Below are positions 34,001 through 47,200 of a stretch of 64,000 bases of DNA, one piece after another. The DNA lies in assembly GCF_002443255.2 (NCBI RefSeq), contig NW_019211454.1:32222061-32286060 (forward strand). Reading direction: 5' to 3'. The stretch comes from Varroa destructor. Its lineage: Eukaryota > Arthropoda > Arachnida > Mesostigmata > Varroidae. Position 1 is the first letter of the stretch. Each line of letters opens with the position of its first letter. The notes beneath the pieces were generated by a model, which made no database searches, was not told the DNA's origin, and was given only the letters and a program-made list of their open reading frames with translations. Both the position numbers and the translations under genes were made by a program.

Positions 34001-37000
34001 AAGTTTATCATTGAAGCGGACGATTAACACGGGGGCCTGATGAAAACGATGCGTCCAAACAATTGTTTTTCAGGTTTCTGGGTAAAAGCGTACTAAGATT
34101 TTGGGAATACACCCAGTCCTTAGACAAATTCAAGCTGTTGTCGATGACAGATTATTGACTATCTCATTCTCTAATAAGGACAGATATAAAACGACCTTAC
34201 TGTTCTGTTCTCTGAAAATTACAGAACAACTCTTCTTCAGTAAATAAGTTATCAACCCGAGTTCTTATTGTGATTTGTCCGACTCCTAAAATCGAGGACG
34301 GCATTCTTTTGAACCACGAAATGAGTACCACTTCTAGTCATATTGGGTTTTAATTGACATTAGCAGTGATATGTTACAAGACCAGCAGGAGGAGTTCGCC
34401 TGAACTGCTAGTCTTCAGTGACACGTACTCGATTTCCATCATACATTCTGTTTGGTTGAGTCTTCGTCAAAAATGTACAGTTGCATCATGCTAATGAATT
34501 GCTGGATAGCTCAGCCACAACCCTCAGCAGCCTTGCCGTAGCCTTCACAAAGGCAACCAGCTACATAGGAAGTTCCCTCGTCGCAGTCGTAATAAAAAAA
34601 AATTTAGCTTGATACTTAGGAACTATCTTAGACTAGCTCTGGTAGAAATGCTTTTAAATGAAATCGTATAATATGCAGATTTTTTCCTAAAAGACCATTC
34701 GTGCCATGCGTCCTATGGTAAATTGCAGGCCGGGTCATCAAATCTATAAGTGAGTGATTACTTGATGATCTAGTTAAATAAAGTTTACATTTATACGGTT
34801 TTTGAGATTCACTGGTTACGGCAATGGAGCTAATGTATGGAATTTCAACGTCAACTTACTTGGCTAATCTTGCTTGTTCCACAACTATGGCGTCCAAATA
34901 GGAGTTTTTCCTATAACATGCTACATGAATAGTTTCCGATTTCGACTTACTCCTTTACTATAATTATAGTTTTAATTGTTTTTTTCTAGTTTTCAGAAGT
35001 GAGCGACTAGCGAGCACCTGACGCAGCTCGAATGCCTTCAAGTTTAGCTAAAGGTAAAACAGGGATGACATATGGAGGTGAACAAAAAAATCCTAGCATC
35101 AGAAAACGATATGTATTCACCGACGTCGTAATACCGTCATAAATGGCGTATTTTAATCAACTTCACTAGTACGATGATGCCGTCATTTCCCAAGATAAGG
35201 AACTGCTGTTAACAGGATTGTCTGTGCGCCAGACGGCGCACTTGTTGACATAGGAAACATCTAACGATAACCGCTAAATACATTACGCCTAAAGACAATT
35301 TCATATAGGACATTCAGAAGAAGGAATTAGGATACCATTGACTAAATTACTGCTACTCCTCACTTAATACCATCTATTAGCTAAAAAATACTTTTTTTAT
35401 TGTATGCCAGTGTTTACAATGACGCTATACAGTGTTTCAAATATAGAGTCGTCGTGTTGTCGACGGAGCACTCCTGATACGGTGAAACGCTCGGCACATC
35501 TGTTCTTTAGCCGCATCACCGACGTATAGTTCTAGGTCCGGCTAGACTGGCGCGAACTGGCTGTAAGTTAGGTCCCCGCTAGTTAGGTTAACAAGCGTAG
35601 AGTGCTTCCTGAGCTAATTAGGTTTTATGCAGATTGAGCTAAATTTAAAAATCGCTCATATATATATTTCTGGTGAAATTTGCTATCACTAGCCAAATAG
35701 AAATCCATTATTGGGCAGTCGTTTGTTGAGACCGTGCGAAATCTTAATCATCTATTCCCAAAGTAGTTCACAAAATTAAACTTGTCTTCCTATTCCAATT
35801 AGTGTTATGATTTATCATTTATAACTGTATCGTTTATCGTTGACGTGAAGGACAAACCTAATAGGATTACAGATCGCGGAAGTCAGGCTGAATGAATTAG
35901 GTAACAGGCGTCGCTATGGCTTAAGCTTTCCGCTGCGGCGTCCACTTATCTTTTTCACATACGAGTACTTCCAAACTTTCCATCCAAACTTTGATTCTTG
36001 CGGGCGGGTTTTTTTTTTTATCCTGAAAGACACCGTGTGTTTGCAACGCGTATCCGCGTAAACAGGCTATAAATCTATATCAGAGAAAATTGTATGATAA
36101 TCTTACTTATATATAAGAATATTGACGAGGTGGATGTAGGTTTGTCGGATAACGAAGGAACCCCAGTTTCAAATAATACCATCCAAGGGACAGCAGTAAT
36201 TAACTGTTCGATTCAGACTATAATCAGGGATTCGAATTAAGTTAGCTGTTATAATTTTCTAATATTTTTCTTTTAAAACAGCCCATGCTTTCTTTTTTTG
36301 GGGTTAATTATGCCATCTCGAAACCCATCACCTGGCAGCAAAGTAGGATGATTATGAATCAATTTGTTATAGAATGTAGTATTACTATGGAAGGTGGCTG
36401 GTGCATCTTTTTTTCTTGGCCATTTATATATTAGATCTCAGTCTGCTTACGTCTAGCTTGAGGCGAGCGACCAAATTGCAGGAATGTTTTCTCAGGTCTT
36501 CGATACATCGTAATGAAATTTACATTAATAGTTTTATTATATGAAATTTAATTTTAATTTTGTCTGCTTCGTCGTCCGATCTAAACTGAATAGGATTCTT
36601 TTTTCGATTAGGGTTCGCACAGCCTCTTACAGCAAGGAAAAGTTTAAATTAAACTGTGGTAAGTTGCCCTCGCGTTTTTTGGCTCAGAAGATTGCGTTTA
36701 TTAATGCTCGTTATATATGGAACGAGTCGCATAATTACTGTTCATACCCTGTCACAACTGTCAGCCACGTACATGACAAAATTGCCAATATTTTCTGGGT
36801 CAACTATATTCAAGAGGTACCGAAGCAAAGCAAAGGCTACGGCCAGCCCCTGGGCGGTCGAAGTAAAAGAACAAATGGTTACGTGTGGAAAAATCTCTGG
36901 AAACGCAATCTGTTTACATGCAGTGTCTTTGAAGGGTGGCGACTTCTACTATACAAAGGAAGCAGTTCTTTACTTGTTGAGTCTAAACAGTCATTTTGGA

Positions 37001-38228
37001 CGGCCAAGGTCGCATCTTTTGTACTCGAGGCCCACACGCATACCTCCTGAAACACAGGACTCCGCAATTGATTGTTTTCCAAGGAAGCTGGGTCAAATTA
37101 TGCCAGCATTGCGACCTATAATCAGTTTATAATCGGCTGTCTTATATAATCTCCGTCGCGTCGCCCATGGCGAATTACAGCCTTGTTGATGGTCTGTGGC
37201 CGTCGCGATTTTACAGAAAGATTTTGGTAAACGACCAACTGGAGGGAAAAAGAATCTCGTGGCAGCCTACATGAACAAAACTGTAGTCACGCTTGTAAAT
37301 GACGCGAAGTTTCAGAGAGAGGGTACTCAGTAGCATTGATTAGCCCTGCTTTTTCTACGACTATAATACTACGACTAGTATTCCTCTTTGTGCTATAGAT
37401 AGCATGCACCTCATTGAGGTACATGGGCCATATCACAGATTGCCTCTATAGCCTGTGCTAACAAATCAGAACGCAAACTGGTCGAACGAATTTTCCCTAG
37501 CTGTTCACCTACCTACACCTATTGGGAGAATCTAGCGGTTTCTTTTTGGTGCATTTCTGAACACACCACTGGATTATGAGCTAACTAATACAAAAGAATA
37601 TAACGCGCACTTCGTAGATGTCCAATAGAAACACCAATTGCCATGTGGCAAGCACTCTTTTTCATCCATTTTCGTAAACAAACCACTTAAAAATGAGGCA
37701 CGTATCTTGAGTGAAGAAAATTCATACTCCAATTGTGGTTATCACTACAAGAACTATTAGCGGTAGTAACAGAATAAATCATTATTAAGCCTATAGATAG
37801 ACAGCTGTGGTTGAATGGTGCGAACGACTCAATGAGCAAAAAAACGGACAAAAACAGTAGGCATGTATCAGTATATTCTTTGAAACGTAGTTTTATGCTT
37901 TATTGATTATGTCCTCGTAGCTTGCTTCTCGTTGTCCTTGTTGATAGCCGTTATCATCTGTGTATTGGATTCCTTATTTCCTAAATCCTTGCTTTTGCTT
38001 TATATAGCTTTTTCTATTTGCAGCTCGTCAATTGTGATCGTCGTTTCGCTAATCGTCTGCATTTATTTCCTTCTTAATCTGATACATACTTCTGTGTTAT
38101 CGCGTAACGCCGCTCCTTCCGTCGGCGACTGTGTAGCTATCGAAAACCTCATTCTCTCTGTATTTATTTACCCCTTGCTTACCTACTTTCTTATACCTCT
38201 TCTTCGCTTAATTTTCTCTTGCACACTT

Positions 38229-38288
<60 letters not shown>

Positions 38289-41200
38289 GCCTTATACCAC
38301 TACATTGTCGTTGGAGCTTCTGTCGCGTCCTGCTCATCGCCCTTAGCCTGCGAACCTATCAGGCGCAGCATCAATTCGAATATGATTGCATAACGACGAC
38401 ATTGATACACGACAGGGTGCATTGAGTGGAGTCAGACATAGCCACTCCCAATATATCGACGGTAGTCACTCGATGTAATTTAGCGTCGTTTTTCCTCATG
38501 AGTTTTGTCCACCCAAATGCGATGTTGTTTTATATACAGATAGCGGAGGCCGTCTCGCCTAAGCTTCAGGGCGATTGGGTATCTTCGCTTAATTTATGAT
38601 ATAAATAAAACATAACTACCCATACGCTGACATACACAGACATATGGTTATTACTGGCACAAGTTACTCGTTGATAATTTCAGTCTCGCCTAAACGAAAT
38701 ATACCAAATATGCTATCTCCATCTGCTGCTTTAGTTATTATTACGTTAATTGTTTTTGCAGAGAGGTTTTTCTCTGCTGGCACTTTGTGAATAGTTACGT
38801 GTCTAGAAGTTGTCCGGGTAAGTTCGGACAAGGAACATACATACATCCATCATATTACAATATTACCATGATGATACACTAACTAATATTTATATACGGA
38901 CAGCTGTTGTATTGGCCAATGTAGAACAAAATACGCTCGGTCAATAAGATTGCTCAAAATTAAACCTTCCCTAGTCATCATAATCGACAGATAAGGCAGA
39001 TATAAGGTTGTCAGGTTCAATTTACGTTGCGGTCTTGCTGTCGTTGCTGTGCCGAGTAACGTTTGACACTTCAGGTAGTACCTCGGTTCTCACTATCTCT
39101 CCCCCTCGCTCTATATATATATATATATATATATATGGGTGTTCGTGTTCTATTTGAATGTGGGTTGTTCAATATTGTTTTTCATTATGCTAAGCAAACG
39201 CCTGGCCATTTTCTGTAGCAGGACTGGTTAGTTTCTGCGAGTGCGGAATCTGTGAGTAAACCATAGGGAGTTCGATGCACACCCTGGAGACTTTTATCGA
39301 TCTTTCGATTCAATACGACAATACACGGGATATGGTGGCAACTATATTGTGTTGAGCCATATTTAATATGTGCTATTAGTTTGCAGGAGAGTATATAGTT
39401 ATGTACAGACTGTTTTGCTTACTCTATTTTAGGTTTGTAAAACGGTGATCTCTTCTGTGTGTCTTTTAACCTATAATAGATTTGTACCGCGATATTGTGT
39501 GCAAAGACTCACTAGGATGTTGTTTATCCGGCGATGATAAGCGGCAAGGTGAAAGCGTGATCAGCCGCCCGTCTAGAAGGCCAGATCTACGAAAAATGGA
39601 TAATGGTAAAAACGTCGAAACGTCTTTTTCACCGCCCGTACCGTATACCAAGCCAGTATTGCTACGTTTCCTCTAGCTCAACGTGCATTTAATCGTACAT
39701 TGCAAATATTCGCGATGGAATTGGACGGGCGAATTGATCACTTCCATCCAATCTACCTGGATCTTGTACAGCATATTGTTGGGGAACGGTGGCATTTCGC
39801 TCCTGTCGATGACTAGATACGATAGCCGATGTTGCCGGAATCCGCGAAGAGCCTCCAATAGTGTCACCGTATCGTGTATGTTACGACACATGCCCAAAGT
39901 TTCGGTTGAATCATCGAACTCATCGTAGTGCTGTTGATGACAGATAGAACAAACAAAAAAAAAAAACAGAGATAATGTTTGCTGACTATTATTGGAACAG
40001 AATTCCTCAAAGCTTTACACAGCCGTCTTTGTTAAATCCATATTTTACTGATAACAATTGAAGTAGAACGTTAGTCCAGTTATTATGTATAAGACGTGGA
40101 AGAGACATCCCGTCTACCGTTAATTTTCCTATTAGTTGCGAACCTGACTATGACTAGAAGTCGTTACTGTGCGGCCAAAACAAGCGAGAGACAAAACAGA
40201 AACAGAACGCAATAGAACACTACGTTAGAGCCGCAATGATCGTACGGCTGTGGTGCTAACCGTATTTCCCTACAGGCGAAGAAGAATCTCTGTATGTTAA
40301 AGACAATGATGAATTTCAATGACTATAGGAGTCGGGTCCCACAGGCGTAAAAAAGGGACAGGGAAGTTTGGGTTCCGGTGAAGAATGTTGCTAGGCATGC
40401 ATGTCCAACATCAGCCTAAAAGATGACCGTTTAATTAAAAAAACCCAGTCTTCAAGCGCATTGAAAAAAAGTGGCCTTTTTTTGAGGGAAAAGCTAGAGT
40501 GGGTCGTTCGATCAAGCGCAGCCGCTGCAGATGTTCGTCCTCCCCAAACGCTTCCTTCCCCGATCCGGTCACCGACAAATGCTGATAGTCAAACAAACGT
40601 TCCGGGGAAGTAACTCGAGATTCTTTTCTCATCAATTTTTTCCGAGTGGAAGTCTATTGTAAAAGAGCAAGGCCACACGGTATTTCCCGAAAACCTTTCT
40701 TTCGTTTTACTTCGTTCGTTCCCTCTCTGTTTCTCTGCCCTACAAAAGCTTCTCCTGTCCCGGTCCGCTTCGCTACTGTCCATGGTCCAACACCTAACCT
40801 TGGCTGCATTCCACTAGAATTACAATAATGCACTCTGGTTTCTTTTTGGAAGAAAAAAAACGTAATTGTGCGGGAACTCACTACCCTGCACGAGTAGAAG
40901 CAAATTGGAGCCGAGCGTCAGTGGAGAACAGCCGAAAGAAAAACGTTCGTTGTGCTAACACAAAGCTGTGTTTCTAATGGTCCTTAGTGTATCCAGGGCC
41001 AATGGCCAGGAAGACGCTACGTCTCTTTCTCCCTCTGGCCCTTAGATGCCGCCAAAGAGTTTTTGTGCGCACAATAATACCGCACAGAGATTTAAAATGC
41101 TTAAAAGCGCTGTCTGGCTAGGGCTGGTAAAAACACGTGGCACGTATGTGATGGACATGAAAAGATACTTGAACCCGTTCTGGTTCGACCTCGTCAGGTC

Positions 41201-44200
41201 ATGTGAACATTCCCATAGAACTGGTTTTCTTAGAAGGTCATCTTTACTACGATTTTACTTGGCCTTCTGATCACACTCATTGCAGGACTCCGGAACTGTT
41301 TAGAACCAAACTAAACAAGCAAAACTGGGCCCAGTTACTGAAAAAGATTAAAGGTGTCCAAGATGCAACTCAAAGTTGTGCATTAACCTGAAATTATTTT
41401 CCGTCATCGCTGTTTTTTTCTGTTTCGGTCAATGGTAGAGCTATGCCAGTTCGTTTGAATATACTCTAGTAGTCGTCGTCGTCTGATGGCCAGGGCGCAT
41501 AATTGTGATGCAGTCACTCTGAATTTGTGATCGAGAAGGCACAATTGCTTCTTGCGCGCGATGGAAGACCCGTGAACAATAGGAGGACCGAAGTCGACGC
41601 CGTTGGTGGGATGCTCCAGTTTAACCCTGGGTTTTTTCCGTACCCTGTACTATTCAGCAACTTGTGTATGCGAGAGACATCTTGGAACAGGTACCCTATT
41701 CGTCTCTTCTAGTCGAGCGCTATGCTTGAAAGCAAAATTGCAATAAAGTATTTTTAGAAGTCACCTTCAGCGTATCTTAGACAAACACTAATTGGAGCGA
41801 GCACGCCAATAGGTTGAACGAGCGGGGGGCTCAGGCCACTTGAAACCTAGAGACGGAAGTATGGCTTGCCTGTCACTATAGTTAAATAGCAATAATCTTC
41901 CTCTACCTACCTACGAGAGCTAACGGATCAGCCACTTTCGATAATTCACCTTCGCAGCTGGTGCTGAGCTCTACTGCACTGGTCCTTCAGATATAGTCCT
42001 ATTTAAACCAATTATTATTATTATTATGTCATTGTTTTATTGATAGCTTAGAAAGTATCGTAGCAAAAGGCGATCATCTAAAGAGAGAATTTCATTTGTA
42101 TTCAATTATGCACTATCAGCTGGAACCAGAAAGTGCCCATGGAATTCCTACAGCATATTACTATGTATTCAGATTAGTTTACCTCAGCATAATGTGTGGA
42201 ATACGATGTTTGAGCTCCGCAACAGTAACGATATGAGTGACCCTCTTGGAGAAATATTCAAAAATATTTATGCGTTATCTATTGATACTTCGACACAATC
42301 GGGGATCCACTGTTGACTCAAAGCTCAAGATAATATTTTGATTTATAATCATGTCGAAACTCGCTTCGTTAGTGAAGTAATCTGACGTCGCAGTTAGACA
42401 CAACAATATACAATAATCACCGTATTGCTTGATGATAGCTAGGACAAAAAAAATGCTTATCAGCTACTCCGTTACCTGATTGTATTTATAAGAAATGCCC
42501 AATCATAACCGTCATAATCACCTTTGTCGTCTTATCTAATATACAATAATAGGCCGAAAGCGAAGTTCTTTCAGCCTCTGCAACGTCTGAGGCCGCTTTT
42601 TTTTGTGTAACGACGACGGGCGCGTAGTAGTGGTCCAGTGGCTTAGGTAGATACAGTTGACTTCCGATGTCCTCTCTTACTGCAGCTGTACCCGCCAGCG
42701 TGCCTAAAACCCTGTAGAAGTTATTACCATAGTTGCCTGCCGCGGTAGTAAAAACGGACCCATTCATCGGCATCTCGTATGTGGTGACTGGCTATAATGA
42801 ACGAGCAGTAGGCAGCCGAGCAGCGGACGGTTGCGGTCGCGGCGATCCCGGCCGACATTCTAGCCGCGTCAGCGGCATCGGCCGCCACTGCCCAGCGCTG
42901 TGGCCAATGAAAGCAATAGCGGCTGCTGCGGAAGTAATACGACTAACGGCGCTAGCTAGTAATGATACGATCGTTCATAAAGCAACATTCAACCGTTCAA
43001 GAACTTCTCTCTCTCGCGATCTTACCCCATTGCTCCTAACCTCTGTCTTCCATTCTTTCGGACTGCCACTTCGTCGCTCGTCTTTTCCGTCTGGTCTTCC
43101 TTGCGCTATCTGTTTCTCGGCCGAACTCTCACTCATTGCCTCGATGACTCGCTCGCTGGTTTTTCTTCCCCGTCTCCCATCCAATCGCCAGCCAACGTGA
43201 GCTCTACACGCCTACTACTGTGACTGCTGTCGCCTTCTTTTTATTGTATTGTTACTACTCCAGCAGTATTTCTATCGCAATCAACAAGTACGTCGGAAAT
43301 CGGCGGCTTTTTGCGCCGACCGGCTCGGCGACGATAGCGTTATGGGATGATGGCACTATACCGAAATGAGTACAGTAGAGGCGCTGCTTTGGACCACCCC
43401 TCTTTCTCCTCCCGTCTGAGTGGACACCATGAGCAGGAGCAGCTGTCGAGGTGCTAGTGTGGCCACGAGGGTAAACGCGGACGCGCCGCCTCCGTCCAAG
43501 ACAAAAGGAAGACATTGGCGGAAGCGGTATTAATAGTAAATTCCGCAGCAGTAAGTAGCTTTTGATATCTCTCCCCTCATTTTTTTAAAAAGTATTTCCT
43601 CTTCCTGCCACGCGTACGGCCTCACACTTTTACGTGCTTAACTTTATCGAGACGTCGTCTACGCTTATTTCACTTTGAGTGGCCAGTCAACCTAGCCTGG
43701 TTTCATTCTCAATTAGAGTAGCTGGCAGCTCCAACAACGCACTGCTATATTGCTGCGTACGTTGTTGCTGCTGCTGCCGCTACCGCCATCGGATGGTCTT
43801 TTTTTGCTTTGCCGATGTCTACTACTGTCTTTGATAAGTGGGCAAAAGTTAAACAATCTTTGCCAGGACAATACCCTAATTGTAGTCAAGTTGCAGTAGA
43901 GCTCCGACTTTACATAAGAATTCAAAGCATCGTGGGTCGAGTCGTCTCGCACGAATGCGCAGACAGCTAAACTTCTTATAGCTCCTCTGTTGACCCCTGA
44001 AATTTCGCAGATACCCTGAGGCTTTTTCATTTTACCCGTGCCTTTGAGCGCGGTTTCCACCGACACCGTCGAGCGTCTACGCTTTCTTACCATAACCATG
44101 ATTAGGCGTCAGACACAACACGCAAGCCTTGAAAGCTGGTCAGTATAAGGTAGCGTTGTAGATAGAGAGGCGATGCGTCCGTCTCCCTAGCGGCATAGCG

Positions 44201-47200
44201 TTCCTGTCCTTTCCGCACCCTGCTGCTTCGAGGGCGGCCTTGTACAGTAATAGCCCCCATCTCCCTCCCGACACATGAGTTGCTCTTTCCACAATACGGC
44301 AACGGATTACAGATTACGTATATGTGAAAATATGTAGGATATGTGGCAGGAAGGACAATAGAATGGCCGATTTACCTCGGTACAGGTACACGGATGAATC
44401 TGGTCTTTTGGTGGACAGGCCAGTATGTACTTTTCCATATCCTCTGTTGAAGTTTCGGCGCCCGCCAGTGCCACGACAGGGTTCATTGTCGGCGATGAAT
44501 CTTGTCTATCGTCTGGCATAACAGCTGCTGTAACAAATCGCGTAACAGATCAAAAAGTTGTGTACGTGTCGTTAACTGCGTTGCTTATGTCAACTTAGTT
44601 GTTGGAGCGTGTTAGCATAGTAACATTGAGAAACTTGTCCTATAAGTTAGAAAATGAAGGCGGTGTTGTTAAATTCTATTCGGCTATTAAAAATAACTGC
44701 GCATAAAATGAAATAGTGTCATCAAGATCACAAATATTGATTTTTAACAAAGTTGTCATACCCGTAAAACTACAAGCTTCTTCTTGTTGTGATCACATAT
44801 CTCGCATTAAGGAAGAACCGGCTGAATGTGCACTACGAACACATACTACTATTAAAGCTGACTGAAAAGCACTAAACTCGTTTGATTTGGATCCAGATTT
44901 TACGATTAGTTATTATTGTTGCTGTGATCAGCAGTACCTGGTCTTCTAGTCGTCGTCGTTGTTGTTGTTGTTGTTGTCGTTGTTGTAGTCGTCGTAGTCG
45001 ACGCGGTTAACGTCGTTGTCGGAGCTAAAGTACCAGAAGCGGCACCTCGTTGCATAGGGTATGGTTTTCGGTATTTGTCCTCAATCTCGACAATTGCTGG
45101 CTTCGTGTTACTGTTGACCTGTGGGAATAGGTCACTGTCCACATCTTCCACCTTTAAGGATTCAGTCGAGCTTGCCGTCGCAGCCATCTGATGCTAATTT
45201 AATAGAAGAGTAATTTAACAGACAACCAAAACAACAGCACATATATGTTAAGCACCAAACATGAACAGCAACCTTTCTGCTCTCTCAAACCGCGGAACAT
45301 TATTAGTTGTAGCTGTAAATTAAATTTAAGGATATCTGAAATGGTCTAGGTTTGAAACCGGGCGTAGACACATTTCGTTTTATAGCGGGCACTAACGGCT
45401 TGAGCTAAAACCTAATGGCAGTACAGAACGTTAAAACTCAAATTCATCCCGTTCAGCCGCACTTGACAAGTTGCTTGGTACTCACCTTCGTATCGACGGC
45501 GGGTTCTGTTACGGCAGGCAGGATAAAGCTGACCTGTACGTCTTTGGCACCGAGTGGTTTGAGGTCCTTACGGATAATGGAGTTTTCGTTCGGTGGATTC
45601 TGGATAACTGGTGCCATAATCGGACGATCATCAATTGGCTTTCTCGACGGTATGCCAGTGTCACCGCCACCCACCGTTGCTTCAGCGAGAATCGGTGATA
45701 TAATCACTGCCTCGGAACTTGTCTCCGGGCGTGGCGGAACGCGTGTCTCCGATGCTTTGACAACATCCCTTTCGTCGATCAATTCCGTTGGATCCTCGTA
45801 ATAATCGTCTGTATTCTGCTCCGTTGTAGTTGCTGAAATCGTGGTACTGGCTACGGTTGTTGAAGCTGTCGATGGCAATGACGAAGAAGTAAGCGATGCC
45901 GGTGTCGAGCTCGAGACCGACTGAGATGACATCACCGTTGTCGTGGTTAGACTTCCTTTAGGAACAGTCCTAACGAAAATAAACTTGTCCTTGCTTCCGG
46001 CAGCCGTTTCCTTGATAATTCCAGATGTGTTCATAATCTTCGATGTTCGAGGATGGTTCGTTCCTGTGAGGTCTTCAGTTCTTGAGGCAGATCTGCTCGA
46101 TGCCTCTTCATCGAGGTCTATTGGCCTCTGTTGTCGTTGCTTCGGATTTTCTTTGCCGGCCTCGACTGTCAGTCGTTCCCTCTGTCGGCCTCCGCTGCCG
46201 TTATGCACCCGAGCTCGAAGGCGCATCAGCTCGATCGAATGATAATCGTGATCTGCCGCATCGGTGCGATGTGGTTCTGACGTCGTCATACGTGGAATCA
46301 CAATCGGCTGATTGTATGACAGAGGAAATCAAATTAACGAAGTAGAAAACAACTACAGAATCCGGTTTACTAGCTAAAGGTATGATGAACGCAATTAAAT
46401 CGAGTGTCAAGTAAGCTCAGAGCTAGTTAGCCATGCAATAAGTTTATATTTGTTGTTATAATAATACTGCTCCAGGAAGTTATGAAGCTCTAGGGAAGAT
46501 ACTGAGAGCATATTTACCATACTGGTGAACACTGCTATTGTGCTATTATTACTATCGGCTTTCTCATTCATGGCTCCGAACTGCTGCGGCAGAATCTGGG
46601 CGTTTTGATGGAAACGGCGACTTTCTTGCGCTGCGTAATTATCCTCAAGCATTTTGCTAATAACTCGCGCTACCTCGAGCACTCCCTCTGGCTGATGTTT
46701 CTCCGTATCACTGTTACCATTGGTATGAACCCGATCGACACGCTTATCGTGCCTTGATGACTCGGAATGCCTTAAAAAACAATTTTCGAAATAATTTATT
46801 TTACTGTATATATATAGGACGAAATAGAGAAACCCCAGTCCGTCTATAACATTTTTCAGATTTAAATCTGCAACAATGAGCAGCATTCACTGAACATAGT
46901 CAAAACACGAATAATATATCTATATATATAATTGAAAATATAGGAAAAAAACAGCTCCTTTTTCAAGTTCCGTTCTCAAAGTAGAACAAATGTATGCCTA
47001 CGTATTTATTGTAGATGGAGGAGTGAAACGAAGGCCTGTTTGTGTCGACTTCAAACGTTTTTGTCAAAGGTCTCGAATCTAAACTGGCTTTCGTACAACT
47101 TTCCAGTGAACTGATTAAAATGTAGGGAAATGCATTAAGTGAGCCTATCATTATTTTACGAACTATTGGGTATTTGAATTACCGCTTTGACAATTTCACC

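Larger units (their letters stand above)
31028..39756. other. LRR gene intron 6, about 8.7 kb
   Basis: Intron between exons 6 and 7. It holds a possible extra phase-0 exon (33801-33929), an unexplained long open-frame region (36541-37132) and two (TA)n microsatellites. No conserved gene was recognised. Confidence 0.5.

Noticed and set aside
37932..38393. 153-codon hydrophobic plus-strand frame
   Set aside because: Its length is inflated by the (TA)n microsatellite reading as Tyr-Ile repeats. The rest is T-rich sequence reading as Leu/Ile/Phe. No family resemblance was found.
38664..38846. Minus-strand 60-codon frame considered as an extra LRR exon
   Set aside because: It lacks the Leu/Asn spacing of LRRs, and I saw no acceptor and donor pair in matching phase.
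41046..41391. Plus-strand frames that look protein-like
   Set aside because: No recognised domain, no clear splice sites, and the two frames overlap without evidence of a frameshifted homologue.
45415..46345. Several plus-strand frames of 75-128 codons
   Set aside because: Shadows of LRR gene exon 3.
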